A stretch of DNA of 64,000 bases from Trichostrongylus colubriformis (Eukaryota > Nematoda > Chromadorea > Rhabditida > Trichostrongylidae). The DNA is taken from assembly GCA_963978905.1 (NCBI GenBank), contig OZ022259.1, positions 14,446,001-14,510,000 on the forward strand. The letters run 5' to 3'. Numbering within the stretch: position 1 is the stretch's first letter; every line of letters starts with the position of its first letter. The notes below the pieces were generated by a model that made no database searches, was not told the origin of the DNA, and saw nothing but the letters and a program-made list of their open reading frames with translations. A program made the position numbers and the translations under genes. This document shows positions 55,901 through 64,000 of this stretch, piece after piece.

Positions 55901-56744
55901 CTGTTCCGGTTTGCTATATCTGCTGCAGCTAAGAAGGTGTACGTAGTTGCCCCTTCCCATAACTTTTTGCGAAAACGCTTTGTAAAGATGTATTTATCTT
56001 GTTTGCTGTAGGGAGATGTTTCAGGGTCCATATGGGAAGCTGTTTTTCTAACAAAATTTCGTAGTCTCATCTTATCACTTTCGCGTACGCTTCCCGGCAA
56101 TATCTGACCTTGTGGCCCTAGAATCATGCGTCTCCTTCACAGTGTGTAGCTTGTCTATTTATATGAACTTGTCGAATTATATACTAAATAAATTGAACTA
56201 AGTCTGTGCTTGTGAAAGGACCACGTTTCCTGTTTATGATGTGATGTTTCCTGCAAAATTTCAAACAAACAGGAGTTGAAATTTACGGTATCGTATTCGG
56301 AGGACAAACAAGGGTCATGGTGAGGTCAATGTAATTCGCCGCATACTGGGACGACCGCCATGGCTTCCACACAGCTGGTACGGCAGCGTTCATAGTTACG
56401 GAATTAGTTGAATTAGCTTAACGATGGAGCTGGTGGAGAAGAAATGGATCTTGTCGATCTGATCGTCTGAAAATAGTAGAACTAGCGGAAAATCAACACG
56501 TATCTGTGTAACTCTCTTCCAGGGTCTCAGAAATACCGCTAATTCTAGGATCCGAGTATTCCAGTTCTGCTGTTACTACGGTTCTTTGGAATGATACGTA
56601 TGCTATACTTTTTCGCCAGTTTTATCAATTCCATGATTTTACCTTTCATTACCTATGAGGTGCAGCTTCCCTCTTCTGGTATTCCATCAGGACAGACAGG
56701 TTCACTCACCCATCCGCCTACCATAGAGGTCTACCGTAGATATA
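55901..56744 (+). other. 3' end of dnc-2 and intergenic sequence
   Basis: The presumed 3' untranslated region runs to just past AATAAA at 56187-56192. Near 56390 a GCAGCGTTCATAGTTACGGA motif resembles the one at 44185, an old repeat. Nothing else is seen. Confidence 0.55.
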
Positions 56745-57428
56745 TTAGGTAGTCTAAAAAGTCTTTTCGTATTTTTAAATACCGTTTTTTCCCTCAAAAC
56801 TGCTTTCCAAAAAATTTCTGCTGTACATATATATATGTAGTACAAGTCCACACGCATCTATAGGTATTGTTGTCTTCCATCTCCCGGATAACCCTTTTCG
56901 GCAAAATAAAAATATCAAAAGTCACTTCATTTTCAATTCCAATTTTTTTTTCTTCGAATGGCGTTAGACAGGGAAAGGAAAAGGTGATGATCCGATGGAG
57001 CAAGATCAGGGCTATAAGGCAGTAATTTTCATCCGAGCTCGAGAATTTTTTAAAAGAAAAAATTTAAAAATTTTTCACCTTTAGTGGAAAAATGACTCGC
57101 CAAAAAATTCTCGAGCTTGGATAAAAATTGCTGCCCCATCCACCTTATAGCCCTCATCTTGCTCCATCAGATTATCACCTTTTCCTTTCCCTGTCTAACG
57201 CCATTCAAAGAAAAATCTTTTTATAATTTTTGTATTGAAAATGAGGTTGACCGTTGATATGTTTATTTTGCCGAAAAGGGTTATCCGGGAGATGAAAGAC
57301 AATAATACCTATACATAGATGCGTGAGAACTTGTACTACATATATATGTACAGAAGAAATTTCTGGAAAGCAGTTTTGAGGGAAAAAGCGGCATTTGAAA
57401 ATACGAAAAAACTTTTTAGACTACCCAA
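56745..57428. mobile_element. Second fold-back mariner relic, 684 bp
   Basis: Ends TTAGGTAGTCTAAAAAGTCT and the complement (CTACCCAA), flanked by TA. The two halves are long inverted copies of each other, paired over almost the whole length: for example GGTGATGATCCGATGGAGCA pairs with sequence near 57155-57180, and a central stem carries AATTCTCGAGC. There is a short minus-strand frame at 56794-57003 but no recognisable transposase motif. It is a palindrome of a mariner end, like the 1007-1690 element but of a different family. Confidence 0.82.
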
Positions 57429-57724
57429 TATTATAAATGTGTAGATTATATTAACTCAGTCATTAAATATGTATCTAAATGGTCACCCTTCTTGACCTGT
57501 GGGCCACCCATATTGTAGCCTGGATTTTGGATAGTCGTCTACCACTAGTTGAGCGTGTCCACTTCCGTCATCATAAACATTCTTCCACCACCAGCTGTAT
57601 TGCACGACTACGAATAAAATTACATTATTTAATTTTTGTGGAACAAATTTCCAAGGATTCCACGATTATGAACAGTGCCTACTAAATACCATATAAGCGA
57701 AAGGGGGGAAAAGTGAGGTTCATT

Positions 57725-57913
57725 TTATAAAGTGGTAGTCATTACTAGGTCAAGATCAGGTCGGGTGGGTGATTTACGCAATTTTTCTGCAAACGAAGAC
57801 ATTTTCGCACTTGTGAGATTCTGAGAACTTTCTTGCTCCTCCGCACTTGTTACAGCTCCTAAATCACCCTGCAAAATTTCGTTGCTGCTGCAAGTCACAG
57901 TATTATCCGACAA
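57725..57913 (-). CDS. Possible small protein, 62 codons, unknown
   Basis: An open frame with balanced amino-acid use begins MSDNTVTCSSNEILQGD and ends LDLVMTTTL. It is serine-rich and acidic at first, then basic. There is no trans-splice acceptor right before ATG and no homology I can name. It could be a single exon of a larger gene or chance. Confidence 0.22.
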   Translation of the reverse strand: MSDNTVTCSSNEILQGDLGAVTSAEEQESSQNLTSAKMSSFAEKLRKSPTRPDLDLVMTTTL

Positions 57914-58116
57914 GTGCTTGGTAGGGATTTATGGTTGGTGGTCAGCGGTTTGCTTCACCGGGACTGCAGCACCTGCGTGGTTAGGTCGCTTCCATACTTC
58001 GCGGCACCGGCGTCGATGGCGGGAGTCGCCGCCGGCAAAACTATGTGCCAGCCACAGACCACGGCGGCACTCTGGCGACGCGCTATGTCTATAACGCTCA
58101 ACCGAAACATACTTAA

Positions 58117-58210
58117 AGGCACACCAGGCGATAATTCGATCAGTGGCTCACTTTCTTAAAGCTAGTAGGTCCTTATATAACTGCTCAGGCTACACCTGCT
58201 GCTTTGCGGT
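58117..58210 (+). mobile_element. End of a TTAA-type element
   Basis: TTAA followed by AGGCACACCAGGCGATAA, then sequence (ACTTTCTTAAAGCTAGTAGGTCCTTA) that matches the inside of the right arm of the 53899-54382 element. The opposite end was not found, so the copy is truncated or rearranged. Confidence 0.65.
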
Positions 58211-58473
58211 TTGCGCGCACTCTGGCCATGATCATCCTACTGAAGTATGGTTTGATCGGGTTTGAGCGTTATATAGAAAGGGTGTCGCCAGAGTACCACC
58301 GCGGTCTGCGACGAGCACATGATTTTGCCGGTCACCGCCAGTACCGGCGTCAACTGCCGCCCTGAACGCCATTGCCGCAAAGTATGAAAGCGGCTCCACC
58401 TGTGTACTCTGCGGCAGGATCGAGCAACCTTTTTAGAAATAGCTCTCCCCCCACCCTCCCCCCCCCCCCCCCC

Positions 58474-58610
58474 GGGTCAAACAAAGTGGGGGGGGGGGGT
58501 AGACGCAAGATTTTCACCGACGTCGAAGCTCCTTTTCCTCCCTAGGCTTAGGTTCAAGCAGATGAGAGATGCTTTGGCAGATGCTTTTTCATGCTCTTCC
58601 ATGGCTGGGT
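58474..58610. mobile_element. MITE arm, GGGTCAAACAAAGT family
   Basis: Same family as 21346-21548: GGGTCAAACAAAGT, a G-run, GACGTCGAAGCTCC, then CTAGGCTTAGG and AGATGCTTTGGCAGATGC. Only one arm is clear. Directly to the left is a C-run of about 15, so C- and G-runs face each other (58458-58499). Confidence 0.6.
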
Positions 58611-58759
58611 TGCTGGATTGTTAGTTACTAAAGGTCTGTCCAAGAAAGTCATCAATCGCCGGCTTATACCACGTCTGCGATAGGGTACAAAGGTTCATAG
58701 CTACCAGTCTGTGAATATCCCCGCCTTTGTTTCTTATCTCTATGTTTTCAGGAGAAACC

Positions 58760-60332
58760 ATGGAAAACGAGCACGATTCGACGTTTGAAAGGTATTGAGG
58801 GTTGTTGTATAAGCTTCGCAATCATAGCCATAAGAGAGCAATGCACGGTTGCAATTTCCACTTTCGCAAAATGGCGAAACAATTTTTTTCAAGCACTTCA
58901 TTTGTAGTGGAACGAGTGCATCTACAGGTTACCACATTGTGCTGGGCCAGCTATTTATGTTATATTTGCTAACTAAGGACCGCGTGCAAAGTTTCACGGT
59001 ACAAAGTTTCACGGTAAAGTATAAGAATCATGCTGAGGTAAAGTTCCTCGAAGTGACGGCCGAGAGGGTGGGGCGCTAGAGTGAGTGTGAACGCTAGAAA
59101 ATTGCAAGGAGATGACAGTCATGTGGTCAGGGACACAGAATGAGAAGCAAATCAACATTTGGCGCGAAAAATTTGAATTGCGCTCCGGCCGCTGGCAGCT
59201 GTTCAAATGTTCGGCGGGAATTTGAGCGAGTTGCTTCTCTTCCATTTTTCGGTTCCTATTATGGAACAAAGAAGATTCCTCGGTTCTTTCCGTGCTCTTC
59301 CCATGTACTGTATATAGCAGAGTGCTTTAAAGAGGAATTAGAACCATGGAACTTACGTGGACGATTCCTTTAACATTTTATGAAACGCTCGTTTTTAAAT
59401 GCGATAGCACAGGAGTCGCAGTAACTATACATAAGCCCAATGCATACTACTCACAACTAACTCACTCGGCCATTGAAGTCAGCACCGTTATACCAAATTC
59501 GAAAACCGAGTCTCTTCCTTTATTCCAGGGAACAGCTGGCGACTGCGATTGCGTTCAGTGAAGGTACCAGTGTTGATCTGATGACCGCTCGTAGTGCGGT
59601 TTCTGCTGATGTGATCACAGCAGTAGAAGAACGAAGTACAGTGGACAGTAGTCCATCAGTGGGAGAAGTGAAAGCTGCAGAAACACAAAAAAGCAGATTT
59701 ACCAGTGACTTTCTTATGTCCACGGTAATTCACTATTTTATGTAAGGCTTAGTGGTATCTTTGCTCAATCGAAGGGAAGAACAGCATCAGAATTCGACAG
59801 TGCATGAACAGACTGAATGTTCTTTGTCGCCAGAAGTCTGAAATCTTCGCTGGCGAACTCAATGCGCGTTCCATGGCATTGGTAAGCCCTTGAAACAGAA
59901 ATAGACAAATATCAGTGCTTCATGAAAGGCGGGGCGTTGTGTAGTGCAACCGCAGAGGAAGAACTGGGGTGTGTAACCTTATGTCAGGATTTCTCACCGC
60001 GGCATGTCGCAAGCGAAGCAATGCGGACGAGCTAAAGGCGCAATGTTGTTGAGTCTCGAAGCGATTATAAAGCAACTGCGTATCGAGACCCTAGCACTAC
60101 CGTGTAATCGTTCTAAGACCCAACTACCGCGACGCGACGCGCATAGCTCGCACACACTGCGTCGCCACGCCGCTCGTTGTCGTGCGAAATCCTGACATAA
60201 GGGTACACAACCGTAGAAGTGGATGAAATTGACAAGAAGGTGACTGTAAGACTCCTCTTCTCGGTTCTTCTCTTTCGCCCCTCTGCTCACTAGCTGCTGA
60301 AGGGAGATGCAGACGATGAATGGCTATGCTAG
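58760..60332 (+). CDS. Small protein of about 134 residues, function unknown
   Basis: Six exons in phase: 58760-58791, 59529-59724, 59780-59881, 59956-59968, 60217-60239, 60294-60332. ATG lies 8 bases behind TGTTTTCAG, as in trans-spliced genes, and begins MENEHDSTFEREQLATAIAF. The middle is polar (LMTARSAVSADVITAVEE, then a Ser/Glu/Lys stretch). The C-terminal third looks helical: IRIRQCMNRLNVLCRQ, SEIFAGELNARSMAL, VDEIDKKLLKGDADDEWLC. Its size and helical character would suit a subunit of a small coiled-coil complex, but I do not recognise it. Exons 4 and 5 are tiny and separated only by a MITE; joined they give 36 nt without a frameshift. The first intron also contains MITEs. Exons 2 and 3 are the best supported; the rest rests on phase and splice sites. 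Confidence 0.58.
58950..59270 (+). mobile_element. MITE, same family as 6540-6712, with a doubled arm
   Basis: Starts with the arm of the 8322 fold-back element (TATTTGCTAACTAAGGAC then GCAAAGTTTCACGG, the last block duplicated) and continues with the block GCGCGAAAAATTTGAATTGC to GGCGGGAATTTGA shared with 6540-6712. It lies in the first intron of the small unknown gene. Confidence 0.6.
59970..60209. mobile_element. MITE, 240 bp, apparently forming an intron
   Basis: Ends TGTGTAACCTTATGTCAGGA and the complement (TCCTGACATAAGGGTACACA) are inverted. The interior matches the 3133-3353 element (GCGGCATGTCGCAAG, CAATGCGGACGAGCTAAA, CGTTC.AAGACCCAACTACCG). It begins one base after a GT donor and ends seven bases before an AG acceptor in the small unknown gene. 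Confidence 0.8.
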
Positions 60333-60863
60333 CCAGCCGCGATCGATGTCCTGGCATCGCGGCAACTCGGCCACCGGAGCGCTACAGGTCGAAGTGATGC
60401 GCGATGAGATTGCTATGAAGACCTTAGTGCGCTTTCTCACTGCGAGTTTCGCCATACCATATCCTTACATAAGTGACCTTTTTTATTTACGAAAAACATC
60501 CTTCCCAGTTATGCTCCATTTCGTTCCCCCTTCAGTAAGTGCTGGGTCCACGGGACTGTAGATATTCATGGTTTGTTAGGAGTATTATAAATATAAAAAA
60601 ATTATGAAACAGAATACAGATATCTCAGAATATAAACTATAGCATAGCATACGAAAGAACCACAAAGATGCATTATGCAACATCAAGTCCCTGGTGAGAG
60701 CGGATCGACTGCTCCACATCGCCGGCTCCTACTTGTCTCCTCGACGCCGGTTCAACTCCTCCCCCCCCCCCCCCCCTTGGCCGCCGCCAACCAACGTTGC
60801 GTTACCGACCTGAGAAAATGCTCAAAGTTGTTCCTTTACAGTACCCTTTACAAGACTACCGTA

Positions 60864-60989
60864 TCATTTACATTTCGAGTGCTTAATGGCAAAATCCAAT
60901 GCTGGAGTTGGATCTCCTTCGCTATACATTACGTTTTCAGATGGTGTGAATAAGGAAGCATTCGCAGCAATGTGAATTTCCTCCGTTTC
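60864..60989 (-). CDS. Possible last exon of a minus-strand gene
   Basis: After an acceptor CTTCCCAG an open frame of exactly 41 codons reads ETEEIHIAANASLFTPSENV, YSEGDPTPALDFAI and a stop. Codon use and acidic character look genuine. A possible first exon of a minus-strand gene (ATG 62839 to donor at 62788, MRPSGDGSATSVATEV, behind a TATTAG acceptor) lies upstream, but phases do not match directly and no exon between was found. Confidence 0.3.
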   Translation of the reverse strand, partial: ETEEIHIAANASLFTPSENVMYSEGDPTPALDFAIKHSKCK

Positions 60990-61137
60990 CTGGGAAGGTT
61001 TGCATACCGTAAAATACATACAGCAACAAAATTCATCCATAATAAACATTGGATAGTGTTACCGACAGTTTGTTTTTCGCGGATAAGCAAGTGGGAAAGT
61101 TTGATCATTCAAAGCATGAAACTGTACAGTTCATTTA

Positions 61138-61278
61138 GGAGCGTCTGATAGGGCGTGACCTACGGACTTGAGTGAGAGTGTATCAAACTCTCTCACTCCG
61201 CCACACACTCTCACTCTTGCCACGCACTCCCTCTCGCCACTCACCCATGTCCGTAGGCCACGCCCTATCAGGCGCTCC
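61138..61278. mobile_element. Fold-back element, 141 bp
   Basis: GGAGCGTCTGATAGGGCGTG on the left pairs with its complement on the right (CACGCCCTATCAGGCGCTCC). The centre is built of CTCTCACTC/GAGTGAGAG runs that also pair. It is non-coding and interrupts an otherwise protein-like stretch (minus strand, about 61279-61316). Confidence 0.8.
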
Positions 61279-61538
61279 GATGGAGTATACAAACATTCCA
61301 CCAGGTTATCTTTCATCTGACCTCACACTGTAGAGCACTGTTGGAAAAGATGTCGGACATTCCTACAGATCAGTACACATTTTTTAGCCCGAGTTGGTTC
61401 CGCTTCGTGGTGGGTACATCATATCCGTTCGGCACTGCGTGCATGTGAGGTTGCCCTCATGCTCTATGACGGTGCTGCTGCCGTCTACTTCGACGCTCTA
61501 TTCATAACATGTGACTCAATCGCTTTCATGTGATGTAA

Positions 61539-61951
61539 GGCCGCGGTCATACTTTATGTGTCTGCGTTAGTTGATGCCAGCACCGGCGTCAACTCACGCA
61601 GGTGTCTGCGGCGTCAAACTGACGCAACCATTTTGCCTGCCGCAGACGACGGCGTCTATAGATAATGCGCAGCGTTTGCAAAATACTTGACCCAATCACA
61701 CTACAGTTTGATGATCGCGGCAGCTTCGAACCTTGGCACTGTGCCAATATAGGAAACGGTCACGATTCCTATTGGCACAGTGCCAAGATTCGAGGCGGCA
61801 GTCAGCATACCGTAGTGTGATTGGGTCAAGAATTTTGCAAACGCTGCGCATTATCAATGGACGCCGTCGTGTGCGGCTGGCAAAATGGTTGCGTCAGTTC
61901 GACGCCGGTGCCGGCGTCAACTAACGCAGACACGTGAAGTGGACCGCGGCC
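61539..61951. mobile_element. 413-bp palindromic MITE with TAA target duplication
   Basis: GGCCGCGGTC at the left and GACCGCGGCC at the right, with TAA on both sides (61536-61538 and 61952-61954), as for PIF/Harbinger-type elements. The two halves are inverted copies over nearly their whole length, for example CTTGACCCAATCACACTA with its complement near 61815-61835, and CTTGGCACTGTGCCAATA at the centre. No coding capacity. The transcript would be an almost complete hairpin. Confidence 0.85.
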
Positions 61952-61989
61952 TAAGGCTGCACTTATACCATGCTTTCGATTTACAGTTA

Positions 61990-62580
61990 TGCGCACGCAG
62001 GGTCGAGCCTCCGTCGAGGAATCTTAGACACGATGGTCGTACTTGTTTCCGCTGAGAGGGGGTCGTAATCGTAGAGGTAGGCTGTGATTAATGGAATTTA
62101 GGCTGAGAGTCCAAAGGAGAGATGTGGTAAAACTGACTAAGTGGGTTTAAGTCCAAAAACAACATTTAATCTTCACTTAAAACCTCAAGAATACAAGAAG
62201 AGGTATCTCGCAAGTAGTAAGCAAATTAGGACACAAAATATTTAGGATAAGGGCTTAAGACGATATTTTAGAGACGAGAGGGTCTGGACAAGGCAAAGGA
62301 TTAACGGGATCAAAGGCCACGCTGTTCCCTTGGTCCTCTTGGCATTGTGGACTGGAAACGAAGTGTCAAACCTCTGGAACCCCAGGCTGTGGTGCGAGGT
62401 CGATACCTGATACCTTGTTAACAGTTCATAATTCCAATACAACCAAGGGGATAATGAGCCCTTAACCTAATGGATTATCCATGAAAACGTCATGCGCGAC
62501 GCGTCCCACAACCAGTCGCCCACCCGTTGGTGCGCTGGTGCCGCAGACAATTACAGAGAGACCTCCGACATTTACGAATT
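61990..62580 (+). repeat. Long interspersed repeat copy 2, uninterrupted
   Basis: Matches 40740-41125 and 42130-42335 in the same order and orientation without the 1 kb insert. The right end is near CAGAGAGACCTCCGA. Confidence 0.75.
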
Positions 62581-63430
62581 AGTTTCACGGCGCCGGCTCA
62601 TATGGCTTTCTTTCTACGATTGCTAGCACGTGAACTAGTGCTATTAATTTTCCGTCCTCCGTTTTTTCTTTCTCCATCCGTTCTCGTGCTTTACTTTAAC
62701 AAGTGAAACAGACAAACAAGAAAGGCAGTAAGAGATGTTAAAAAAACAAACAATAAACAAATAATTCAAAAAACGCTCTAAGTTTACCCTTGACCTCGGT
62801 AGCAACGCTGGTGGCCGAACCATCACCTGATGGACGCATGGATGCCGTGAAACACCTAATAGGAAGCATAACAACCATGTAGCGAAATACGCTACTTCCC
62901 ATATTTATACCATTTATCTGGCGCACACTACTGCACTCGACTCATGACGATGTGCAGAAAGGGTTCGATCTATACGATCCTCGATGTGTATGGCATTGAG
63001 CGGAAATTTTCTTTACTCTACATAGCTTCCAAGTTAAAGAAAGCAGGGAAAGTGGGGTGTTAAAAAAACCTGTCACTTTCTCGAATTCCACGTAGCTCAG
63101 CAGTCGAATACCCCATTGCTATGAAGTTCGGAGTGCAAAGTATATTCACTCGCTGAGGATTTAGTGCTCAAGCTGTTGGATGTCGATAATCAAGTTTACT
63201 ACTGCATATCGCACGAATGTAGAAGGGTACTAGATTTCGGTGGTCCAGACGATCAAGTGGTTGATATCTCTTGTCACATCAATCAAAGAAATGGACCAGG
63301 AAAGAAATATGTTTATTAACGATGACACTTTGGCTGGAGTGGTCACTACTGGGTATTCAGACTGTGGGGTCGATGAAGTTGCGTTCGACTGCATTGATTC
63401 GTAGCAATTTGTCCTCTTGCTGCATCTATC
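62581..63430. other. Intergenic with a weak first-exon candidate
   Basis: On the minus strand 62839-62788 might be a first coding exon (see 60864-60989). Nothing else is recognised; the plus frame at 63271-63777 runs into the mariner derivative. Confidence 0.35.
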
Positions 63431-63963
63431 ATGTTGTTCGACAAGGCACGTTGAATTTGTCCATTTTTCTCTCTTACTATAGAAGATTCTTCAAAACAGT
63501 TTTATCAATTAGAAAAACATTTTTATTGTGCATCTTTTCATATATCTTCGTCTATGTCTCCTTTATTTTTTGGAGAAAAACAAGCTTGAACGACTTGAAG
63601 CTGACTTCCATGTTCTTTGTCCTCCAAGCTTTAATTACCGTTTTTGAAACGCTGGAGCTTTGCTCGACACATTATACAGCCAAATTTATCCGCAAACGTT
63701 ATAACGCATTGCGACAAATGTTTATCGCTTATCGCGTTGAATCTAGCATTTTTTTGAAAACTTTTTCAAAATTTTGAAAAAACTTGGGAAACTTTTTTCG
63801 AATTTTCCTTTGAAAAGGAGCAGATAAGACACAGACAAAAATATTCCAAAAAATGCACAATAAAAATCTTTTTTTACTAGGCAAAACTGTTTTACCCAAT
63901 CTTCTATAGTAGGAGAGAAATAAATGGACAAACTCAACGCGCAATTCTTTCCGAACAACCTAA
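63431..63963 (-). mobile_element. Deleted mariner, HTH region only, 533 bp
   Basis: The right end is TTAGGTTGTTCGGAAAGAAT on the minus strand, followed by TA. It has the same ends and nearly the same length as 37691-38222, in the opposite orientation. The minus strand near 63590-63720 keeps CRAKLQRFKNGN and a DKEHGS-like remnant of the helix-turn-helix domain, with a stop in between. This copy is more decayed than the other. Confidence 0.83.
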
Positions 63964-64000
63964 TAGTTTTGACATGCTGGTGATAGATCCATATGCCAAT

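Noticed and set aside
1..64000. tRNA, rRNA, CRISPR arrays or bacterial-type operons
   Set aside because: No cloverleaf with a proper T-arm motif, no rRNA core sequence and no regularly spaced repeats were seen. The gene structure is eukaryotic throughout.

Overview
This is a nuclear window from a nematode, most likely a parasitic clade V (strongylid/hookworm-like) worm. The evidence is a cuticle collagen of nematode type, short introns ending in TTTTCAG, several start codons sitting directly behind an unpaired TTTCAG acceptor (typical of spliced-leader trans-splicing), genes most like their Caenorhabditis counterparts, and a dense load of mariner relics and MITEs. Most gene models were rebuilt exon by exon. 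Splice phases close in every listed junction except where stated. The computed reading frames alone miss most of the genes.

Layout. 1-3.4 kb: a fold-back mariner relic and a small MITE. 3.5-13.1 kb, plus strand: a seven-exon four-helix membrane protein of unknown function, with a 7.2 kb intron full of MITEs. 13.3-24.3 kb, minus strand, tail to tail with it: an ACBD5/MAA-1 type membrane acyl-CoA-binding protein in eight exons, whose introns hold a mariner copy and an LTR-like retroelement piece. 24.4-31 kb: repeats and one weak coding candidate. 31.1-36.7 kb, minus strand: mitochondrial asparaginyl-tRNA synthetase (NARS2 type) followed 364 bp downstream by the RNase P/MRP subunit POP5, a possible operon. 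37.4-38.2 kb: a MITE and a deleted mariner. 38.9-40.2 kb, minus strand: a five-exon cuticle collagen with a TATA box. 40.7-44.8 kb: repeats. 44.9-47.9 kb, minus strand: an unrecognised acidic protein of 221 residues with possible extra 3' exons. 48-50.9 kb: repeats. 50.9-55.9 kb, plus strand: the dynactin subunit dynamitin (dnc-2) in eleven exons. 56.7-64 kb: a second fold-back mariner, a small unrecognised plus-strand gene (134 residues) with a MITE that appears to form one of its introns, a 413 bp palindrome and further repeats.

The genes are mostly housekeeping: lipid/peroxisome contact, mitochondrial translation, tRNA/rRNA maturation, dynein motor function and cuticle. There is no sign of a coordinated accessory system. 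The most notable material is the mobile-element structure and three genes I could not assign. No tRNA, rRNA or CRISPR array was seen.
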